Assembly: GCA_021014325.1 (NCBI GenBank)
Contig: CM037471.1
Coordinates: forward strand, 22,216,818 to 22,280,817
DNA length: 64,000 nt
DNA from: Plazaster borealis
Taxonomy: Eukaryota; Echinodermata; Asteroidea; Forcipulatida; Labidiasteridae
Direction: 5' to 3'
Shown here: positions 56,088 to 64,000 of the stretch, piece by piece
Position numbering within the stretch: position 1 is the first letter of the stretch
Layout: the number at the start of each line of letters is the position of its first letter
Made by a program: the position numbers and the translations under genes
Notes under the pieces: model-generated
The model's database searches: none
Seen by the model: the letters and a program-made list of their open reading frames with translations, nothing else
Told to the model about the DNA's origin: nothing

Positions 56088-56336
56088 TGTGTGTAATGCA
56101 CGTAAAAGAACCCAGTGCACTTATCGTAAAGAGAAGGGGTTCGCCCCGGTGTTCCTGGTTTAGCTGCATATTGCGCCACATCGCCTTGTAAACCATTACA
56201 TGGTGCTTTGCAAAGGAATAGGTCTCATACTTAAACATGTAACTCCACTTACCTTGTAGGAAAATTACTGAGCGCTTTGAGACACCCATCGGGAGTATAA
56301 AGCGCTATATAAGAATTGCATATTATTATTATAATT
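56088..56336 (+). mobile_element. SINE S1, 3' half
   Basis: It starts GTGTGTAATGCACGTAAAAG, includes AGAAGGGGTTCGCCCCGG and TAAAGCGCTATATAAGAATT, and ends in TATTATTATTA. The head is missing. Confidence 0.82.
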
Positions 56337-58136
56337 CACAGAAGAAGGTACATGTTGGTGAAAGTAACAACAATTTTTGGAAATTCTTTGCAGGTCAACC
56401 TTCTCAAAGGTCAATCAACAGTTTGACACTTTATCAGATTGACAAAAAAATCAACAAAATGACAAAATGAAAATTGCTCAAACCACAGCATGACATAATA
56501 TGCAATCAAATTATTTTTGTCAATCTGCGGTTTGCATAGAAATCACTCATCTACAAACTGACGTGGCACATGTACAATGCAATTGGTGTATTTTTCCCTT
56601 GATGCACTGAGCAGGAAGTCCACAGCATTAATGGACGACCGTTTGACAGATTCCCTGTTCACTAATCAACAATGAGAATGCAGTTCTCATTTCATAAATC
56701 GGGGCCAGACTATTTTACACTCTGCCTCGATTTGGTTTCACAGCCTTAAATGGGAGGAAAAGCAACACTCTCTGAAGCATGATAAGTGTGTAGACAAAAA
56801 AATATACTTTCATTCAAGGAATGGAAATTCTGAAATACTCAAACAGTACTTGTTCTATTTTCTATTAAAAGCTAGCTTTCATTGACATGTTTGTCTCCAT
56901 ATTTGCCTAAGCCCGTATCCGACTGCCTGTATCCGGCTGCGGCTACAACTGTTGCTAAGGATGTCCTATACTTCAACGCATGGTGATGCGACCATCTAGC
57001 CGTAGCCGTAGCCGTAGTCAGACAAGGGTTTTCTCAAGCTGCTTTAAGTTATTTATTTTTTTCATATTTATTTAACAGATTGTATTTTATTGGTTGTTTT
57101 AACAAGTATGTTGTAGACAGATGCACGGTTTGTAATGGTTTTTGTACACGTTAATATTCCTTTACCCTTTAAAGACAATTTATTTCTGTATAACTTCACC
57201 ATACGCCCAGACATTTTTTCTCGTTAACTTTGTACACAATTTTTCAGTAAAAATGTCTGAGATTAAACAGAAATTTTGTTTTGTTTCTGAAATATTGGTG
57301 CGGTGTTAAAGTTGCATGGCTTGTTTTTTGCCGACAGAATTTTTTATTTTTAGAAAAAAATTTGAACGAATTGTGACAATGATGCTGTTTTCAAAACGAA
57401 TAACATTCAACAACTTTCGCTCATGCTGCGAACAATGCACAATACACATGTAACATGCAACATTGTTTGTACATGGCTGATGGACATACATAAGGTAATG
57501 TTTGACCCAACAATAATTCATTTCTAGTTTTTAATTAGTTACCGCATTCTCGAACCTACAAAAATAGCAAGTTAAAAATTAGAATTATAACATTTTCAGG
57601 TCAAATTGCTGTGTGCATTGTACACGTCGCTTGCAGCCACTCTTGTCTCTAAAGGGTTTATTTTTTGTAGCAATTTCTTGTGTGAAGCTAATTATATTTT
57701 TGTATCCCTTTCTTTTAAAGGATCACTATCAGAAAAAAAAATTGTATGCATTTGAATATAATCCTGATTGTTACTAAAAGGTCCTTTGAAGTGGAAATTT
57801 TTCTTGTTACATTTTTAGGGGGCTTAATGTATGGTTTGAGATTAATAATAAATGATAACACTTTCTATTTTTATGAGTTTGGTATGAGTTATTATCTTTA
57901 AATTTATTCCTCAAAACTTGTATTATCCATTTCGATATCGTCTGGTGGCGCGCTTCTGACAAAGAACAAGGCACTGAATGACAATGTCCATTTAGCTCTG
58001 GTATGTTTCACTGCAGCCGTCCTAATACATTGGTATTTCTGCTCCAAAACATAGGCACTACTGATGCCTTTCTAGAGAACTTGACCCAGGATTGCGGCTA
58101 AATTTGCGGAAATATTTACCTTTGTAAAATAGGTGC
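56337..58136. other. gene-poor stretch before the satellite
   Basis: No exon or named repeat. 56912-57022 has TATCCG..TGCC and TAGCCGTAGCCGTAGCCGTAG, a short CCGTAG microsatellite with a distantly complementary left side. The rest is AT-rich. Confidence 0.45.
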
Positions 58137-61100
58137 AAAATTGACAAAATTTTGATAAAAATGGTGGACTTACCCCTTATATTTTTTTCAGTTTTTGGCC
58201 TATTTTTCAAATATCAATAATTCCTCAAATAAAGCTTATATATTGGGTCAAGTTATATAACATGGCATCAGTAGAGCCTACTGCATCATTTTAAAGCATA
58301 AAATCGCAACTTAGAAATTGACCAAATTTTGATAAAAATGCTGGACTTACCCCTTGTAGTTTTTTCAATTTTTGGCCTATTTTTCAAATATCAATATTTC
58401 CTCAAATAAAGCTTATATATTGGGTCAAGTTGTATAAAACGGCATCAGTAGATCCTACTGCATCATTTTAAAGCATAAAATCGCAACTTAGAAATTGACC
58501 AAATTTTGATAAAAATGCTGGACTTAATTTGGACTGGACTTGTAATTTTTCAGTTTTTGGCGTATTTTTCAAATATCAATATTTCCTCAAATAAAGCTTA
58601 TATCTTGGGTCAAGTTATATAAAATGGCATCAGTAGAGCCTACTGCATCATTTTAAAGCATAAAATCGCAACTTAAAAAATGACCAAATTTGGATAAAAA
58701 TGCTGGACTTAGGCCTACCCCTTGTAGTTTTTTCAGTTTTTGGCCTATTTTTCAAATATCAGTATTTCCTCAAATAAAGCTTAATTATTGTGTCAGTCAT
58801 ATAAAATGGCATCAGTAGAGCCTACTGCATCATTTTAAAGCATAAAATCGCAACTTAAAAATGACCAAATTTGGATAAAAATGCTGGACTTACCCCTTGT
58901 AGTTTTTTCAGTTTTTGGCCTATTTTTCAAATATCAATATTTCCTCAAATAAAGCTTATATCTTGGGTCAAGTTATATAAAATGGCATCAGTAGAGCCTA
59001 CTGCATCATTTTAAAGCATAAAATCGCAACTTAAAAATTGACCAAATTTTGATAAAAATGCTGGACTTACCCCTTGTAGTTTTTTCAGTTTTTGGCCTAT
59101 TTTTCAAATATCAATATTTCCTCAAATAAAGCTTAATTATTCTTGGGTCAAGTTGTATAAAATGGCATCAGTAGAGCCTACTGCATCAGTTTAAAGCATA
59201 AAATCGCAACTTAAAAATTGACCAAATTTTGATAAAAATGCTGGACTTACCCCTTGTAGTTTTTTCAATTTTTGGCCTTTTTTTCAAATATCAATATTTC
59301 CTCAAATAAAGCTTATATCTTGGGTCAAGTTATATAAAATGGCATCAGTAGAGCCTATACTGCATCATTTTAAAGCATAAAATCGCAACTTAAAAAATGA
59401 CCAAATTTGGATAAAAATGCTGGACTTACCCCTTGTAGTTTTTTCAGTTTTGACCTATTTTTCAAATATCAATATTTCCCCAAATAAAGTTTATATCTTG
59501 GGTCAAGTTATATAAAATGGCATCAGTAGAGCCTACTGCATCATTTTAAAGCATAAAATCGCAACTTAAAAATTGACCAAATTTGGATAAAAATGCTGGA
59601 CTTACCCCTTGTAGTTTTTTCAGTTTTTGGCCTATTTTTCAAATATCAATATTTCCTCAAATAAAGCTTATATCTTGGGTCAAGTTATATAAAATGGCAT
59701 CAGTAGAGCCTATACTGCATCATTTTAAAGCATAAAATCGCAACTTAAAAAATGACCAAATTTGGATAAAAATGCTGGACTTACCCCTTGTAGTTTTTTC
59801 AGTTTTGACCTATTTTTCAAATATCAATATTTCCCCAAATAAAGTTTATATCTTGGGTCAAGTTATATAAAATGGCATCAGTAGAGCCTATACTGCATCA
59901 TTTTAAAGCATAAAATCGCAACTTAAAAAATGACCAAATTTGGATAAAAATGCTGGACTTACCCCTTGTAGTTTTTTCAGTTTTGACCTATTTTTCAAAT
60001 ATCAATATTTCCCCAAATAAAGTTTATATCTTGGGTCAAGTTATATAAAATGGCATCAGTAGAGCCTACTGCATCATTTTAAAGCATAAAATCGCAACTT
60101 AAAAATTGACCAAATTTTGATAAAAATGCTGGACTTACCCCTTGTAGTTTTTTCAGTTTTTGGCCTATTTTTCAAATATCAATATTTCCTCAAATAAAGC
60201 TTATATCTTGGGTCAAGTTATATAAAATGGCATCAGTAGAGCCTACTGCATCATTTTAAAGCATAAAATCGCAATTAAAAAAATGACCAAATTTTGATAA
60301 AAATGCTGGACTTACCCCTTGTAGTTTTTTCATTTTTTGGCCTATTTTTCAAATATCAATATTTCCTCAAATAAAGCTTAATTATTGTGTCAAGTCATAT
60401 AAAATGGCATCAGTAGAGCCTACTGCATCATTTTAAAGCATAAAATCGCAACTTAAAAAATGACCAAATTTGGATAAAAATGCTGGACTTACCCCTTGTA
60501 GTTTTTTCAGTTTTTGGCGTATTTTTCAAATATCAATATTTCCTCAAATAAAGCTTAATTATTGTGTCAAGTCATATAAAATGGCATCAGTAGAGCCTAC
60601 TGCATCATTTTAAAGCATAAAATCGCAACTTAAAAATTGACCAAAATTTGATAAAAATGCTGGACTTACCCCTTGTAGTTTTTTCAGTTTTTGGCCTATT
60701 TTTCAAATATCAATATTTCCTCAAATAAAGCTTATATCTTGGGTCAAGTTATATAACATGGCATCAGTAGAGCCTACTGCATCATTTTAAAGCATAAAAT
60801 CGCAACTTAAAAAATGACCAAATTTGGATAAAAATGCTGGACTTACCCCTTGTAGTTTTTTCAGTTTTTGGCCTATTTTTCAAATATCAATATTTCCTCA
60901 AATAAAGCTTAAATATTCTTGGGTCAAGTTGTATAAAATGGCATTAGTAGAGCCTACTGCATCAGTTTAAAGCATAAAATCGCAACTTAAAAATTGACCA
61001 AATTTTGATAAAAATGCTGGACTTACCCCTTGTAGTTTTTTCAATTTTTGGCCTTTTTTTCAAATATCAATATTTCCTCAAATAAAGCTTATATCTTGGG

Positions 61101-62990
61101 TCAAGTTATATAAAATGGCATCAGTAGAGCCTATACTGCATCATTTTAAAGCATAAAATCGCAACTTAAAAAATGACCAAATTTGGATAAAAATGCTGGA
61201 CTTACCCCTTGTAGTTTTTTCAGTTTTGACCTATTTTTCAAATATCAATATTTCCCCAAATAAAGTTTATATCTTGGGTCAAGTTATATAAAATGGCATC
61301 AGTAGAGCCTACTGCATCATTTTAAAGCATAAAATCGCAACTTAAAAAATGACCAAATTTGGATAAAAATGCTGGACTTACCCCTTGTAGTTTTTTCAGT
61401 TTTTGGCCTATTTTTCAAATATCAATATTTCCTCAAATAAAGCTTATATCTTGGGTCAAGTCATATAAAATGGCATCAGTAGAGCCTACTGCATCATTTT
61501 AAAGCATAAAATCGCAACTTAAAAAATGACAAAATTTTGATAAAAATGCTGGACTTACCCCTTGTATTTTTTTCAGTTTTTGGCCTATTTTTCAAATATC
61601 AATATTTCCTCAAATAAAGCTTAATTATTGTGTCAAGTCATATAAAATGGCATCAGTAGAGCCTACTGCATCATTTTAAAGCATAAAATCGCAACTTAAA
61701 AAATGACCAAATTTTGATAAAAATGCTGGACTTACCCCTGGTAGTTTTTTTCAGTTTTTGGCCTATTTTTCAAATATCAATATTCCCTCAAATAAAGCTT
61801 ATATCTTGGGTCAAGTTATATAACATGGCATCAGTAGAGCCTACTGCATCATTTTTAAAGCATAAAATCGCAACTTAAAAAATGACCAAATTTGGATAAA
61901 AATGCTGGACTTACCCCTTGTAGTTTTTTCAGTTATTGGCCTATTTTTCAAATATCAATATTTCCTCAAATAAAGCTTAATTATTGTGTCAAGTCATATA
62001 AAATGGCATCAGTAGAGCCTACTGCATCATTTTAAAGCATAAAATCGCAACTTAAAAAATGACCAAATTTGGATAAAAATGCTGGACTTACCCCTTGTAG
62101 TTTTTTCAGTTTTTGGCCTATTTTTCAAATATCAATATTTCCTCAAATAAAGCTTATATCTTGGGTCAAGTTATATAACATGGCATCAGTAGAGCCTACT
62201 GCATCATTTTAAAGCATAAAATCGCAACTTAAAAAATGACCAAATTTGGATAAAAATGCTGGACTTACCTCTTGTAGTTTTTTCAGTTTTTGGCCTATTT
62301 TTCAAATATCAATATTTCCTCAAATAAAGCTTAATTATTGTGTCAAGTCATATAAAATGGCATCAGTAGAGCCTACTGCATCATTTTAAAGCATAAAATC
62401 GCAACTTAAAAAATGACCAAATTTGGATAAAAATGCTGGACTTACCCCTTGTAGTTTTTTCAACTTTGGGCCTATTTTTCAAATATCAATATTTCCTCAA
62501 ATAAAGCTTATATCTTGGGTCAAGTTATATAAAATGGCATCAGTAGAGCCTACTGCATCATTTTAAAGCATAAAATCGCAACTTAAAAAATGACCAAATT
62601 TTGATAAAAATGCTGGACTTACCCCTTGTAGTTTTTTCAGTTTTGACCTATTTTTCAAATATCAATATTTCCTCAAATAAAGCTTAATTATTCTTGGGTC
62701 AAGTTGTATAAAATGGCATTAGTAGAGCCTACTGCATCAGTTTAAAGCATAAAATCGCAACTTAAAAATTGACCAAATTTGGATAAAAATGCTGGACTTA
62801 CCCCTTGTAGTTTTTTCAGTTTTTGGCCTATTTTTCAAATATCAATATTTCCTTAAATAGAGCTTATATCTTGGGTCAAATTATATAAAATGGCATCAGT
62901 AGAGCCTACTGCATCATTTTAAAGCATAAAATCGCAACTTAAAAAATGACCAAATTTTGATAAAAATGCTGGACTTACCCCTTGTGATGT
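58137..62990 (+). repeat. 178-bp satellite array, about 27 monomers
   Basis: The marker GGACTTACCCC recurs from 58166 to 62971; 27 intervals give a mean of 178.0 bp. The monomer reads GACCAAATTTTGATAAAAATG, CTGGACTTACCCCTTGTAG, TTTTTTCAGTTTTTGGCC, TATTTTTCAAATATCAATAT, TTCCTCAAATAAAGCTTATA, TCTTGGGTCAAGTTATATAA, AATGGCATCAGTAGAGCC, TACTGCATCATTTTAAAGC, ATAAAATCGCAACTTAAAAA. Variants recur: CTTAATTATTGTGTC; CTTAATTATTCTTGGGTC with CATCAGTTTAAAGC; TTTTGACCTA with TTTCCCCAAATAAAGT; GAGCCTATACTGC. Monomers are highly alike, which points to active homogenisation. There is no coding potential. Confidence 0.97.
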
Positions 62991-63290
62991 TTTCAATATT
63001 TTGCCCATATTGGATGAAAATGCTGAACTTAGGCCTACCCCCTGTGATTTTTTCAATATTAGGCCTAAATTTGATAAAAATGCTGGACTGACCCCTTGTG
63101 ATTTTTTGAATATATGGCCCAAAATTTGATAAAAATGATGGACTTACCCCTTGTGATTTTTTTAATACTCAGCCAAAATTTGATAAAAAATGATGGACTT
63201 ACCCCTTGTGATTTTATTAGTACTTAGCCAAAATTTGATAAAAATGCTGGACTTACCCCTTTGAGAATTTTTAAATTATCAGCCAAAATT
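62960..63290 (+). repeat. short-period (~55-60 bp) array, direct orientation
   Basis: About six units of TTTGATAAAAATGCTGGACT, TACCCCTTGTGATTTTTT and an AATAT/GGCC spacer. They are related to the first third of the 178-bp monomer but lack the other two-thirds. They are more diverged than the main array. Confidence 0.9.
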
Positions 63291-63965
63291 TGAAAAAATC
63301 ACAAGGGGTAAGTCCAGCATTTTCATCCAATTTGGACCAAATATTGAAAACATCTCAAGGGGTAAGTCCAGCATTTTCATCAAATTTTGGGCAAATAAAT
63401 GGAAATAAAACCACGAGGGGTAAGTCCATCATCTTTATCAAATTTAGGCCTAATTTTGAAAAAATCACAAGGGGTAAGTCCAGAATTTTTATCAAATTTG
63501 GGGCCATATATTGAAAAAATCACAAGGGGTAAGCCCAGCAATATTATTAAATTTGGGCAAAATAAAAGTCCAGCATTTTTTATCAAATTCAGGCCCAATA
63601 TTGAAACAATCACAAGGGGTAAGTCCAGCATTTTTATCAAATTTGGGCCTTATATTTAAAAAATCACAAAGGGAAAGACCAGCATTTTCATCAAATTTTG
63701 GGCAAATAAATTGAAAAAAACAACCCACAAGGGGTAAGTCCAGCATTTTAATCAAATTTGGGCCAAATATAAGTCCAGCATTTTTATCAAATTTAGGCCT
63801 AATATTGAAAAAATCACAAGGGGTAAGTCCAGCATTTGTATCAAATTTTTGCAAAATATTGAAAACATTTCAAGGGGGTAAGTAAGTCCAGCATCTTTAT
63901 CAAATTTTTGCTTAAAATTTAACAAATCACAAGAGGTAAGTCCAGTATTTTTATCAAATTTAGTT
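63291..63965 (-). repeat. short-period (~55-60 bp) array, inverted orientation
   Basis: About eleven units of AAAAAATCACAAGGGGTAAG, TCCAGCATTTTTATCAAATT and TGGGCC, the reverse complement of the units to the left. Open frames on both strands (e.g. SQGVSPAF, NAGLTPCDFF) arise from the repeat. Confidence 0.92.
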
Positions 63966-64000
63966 CAGGTTTAAAGTTTTGACTTTATGCTTGATGCATG

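Noticed and set aside
58137..62990. CRISPR-like array
   Set aside because: The units are contiguous with no unique spacers, and the host is an animal.
62919..63854. Several 60-120-codon frames on both strands in the terminal array
   Set aside because: Repetition of short satellite units keeps frames open by chance; unit lengths vary and the peptides shift frame.
1..64000. A novel gene cluster or defence-type system
   Set aside because: The four coding genes are conserved housekeeping-type animal genes with no shared pathway; nothing in the sequence supports a new system.

Overview
This is eukaryotic, animal nuclear DNA. It is AT-rich, its genes are split by GT-AG introns, and its introns are loaded with SINEs, MITEs and LINE 3' ends. 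The four genes I can reconstruct (mitochondrial glutamate carrier, mitochondrial isoleucyl-tRNA synthetase, CCDC34, TMEM19) are all conserved in animals. Exon layout and repeat style suggest an invertebrate deuterostome. A sea star or other echinoderm is my best guess, but that is an impression and not a demonstration.

Layout. (1) 1-9.65 kb: the 5' end of a minus-strand SLC25A22/SLC25A18-like gene. It has a 14-nt first coding exon at 9641-9654 and a second exon at 1369-1500, separated by an 8.1-kb repeat-rich intron; the rest lies left of the window. (2) 9.7-15.3 kb: intergenic, ending in a 1.36-kb element with long inverted ends. (3) 15.3-35.1 kb: a complete plus-strand IARS2 gene of 22 coding exons, 978 residues, every junction in phase. 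(4) 35.1-37.1 kb: convergent intergenic DNA. (5) 37.1-39.95 kb: CCDC34 on the minus strand, 4 coding exons, 425 residues. (6) 41.1-41.4 kb: probable shared CCDC34/TMEM19 promoter. (7) 41.4-51.2 kb: TMEM19 on the plus strand, 6 coding exons, 328 residues. (8) 51.3-58.1 kb: gene-poor, with MITE and SINE pieces. (9) 58.1-64 kb: about 27 copies of a 178-bp satellite, then a related short-period array that reverses orientation near 63.29 kb.

The genes do not form a pathway. Two act in mitochondria (glutamate import, tRNA-Ile charging), one is a coiled-coil protein tied to cilia and flagella in vertebrates, and one is a multi-pass membrane protein. I found no new enzymatic or defence system. The unexpected structure is in the non-coding DNA: an inverted copy of IARS2 exon 14 inside TMEM19 intron 4, beside a diverged copy of the end of TMEM19 exon 4; a partial copy of IARS2 exon 18 in the next intron, split by a MITE; a TTAA-duplicating (piggyBac-type) MITE family, one copy of which starts 3 nt after the CCDC34 stop; nested insertions that order repeat families in time; and a satellite with signs of a 10-monomer higher-order repeat and a visible short-unit relative.
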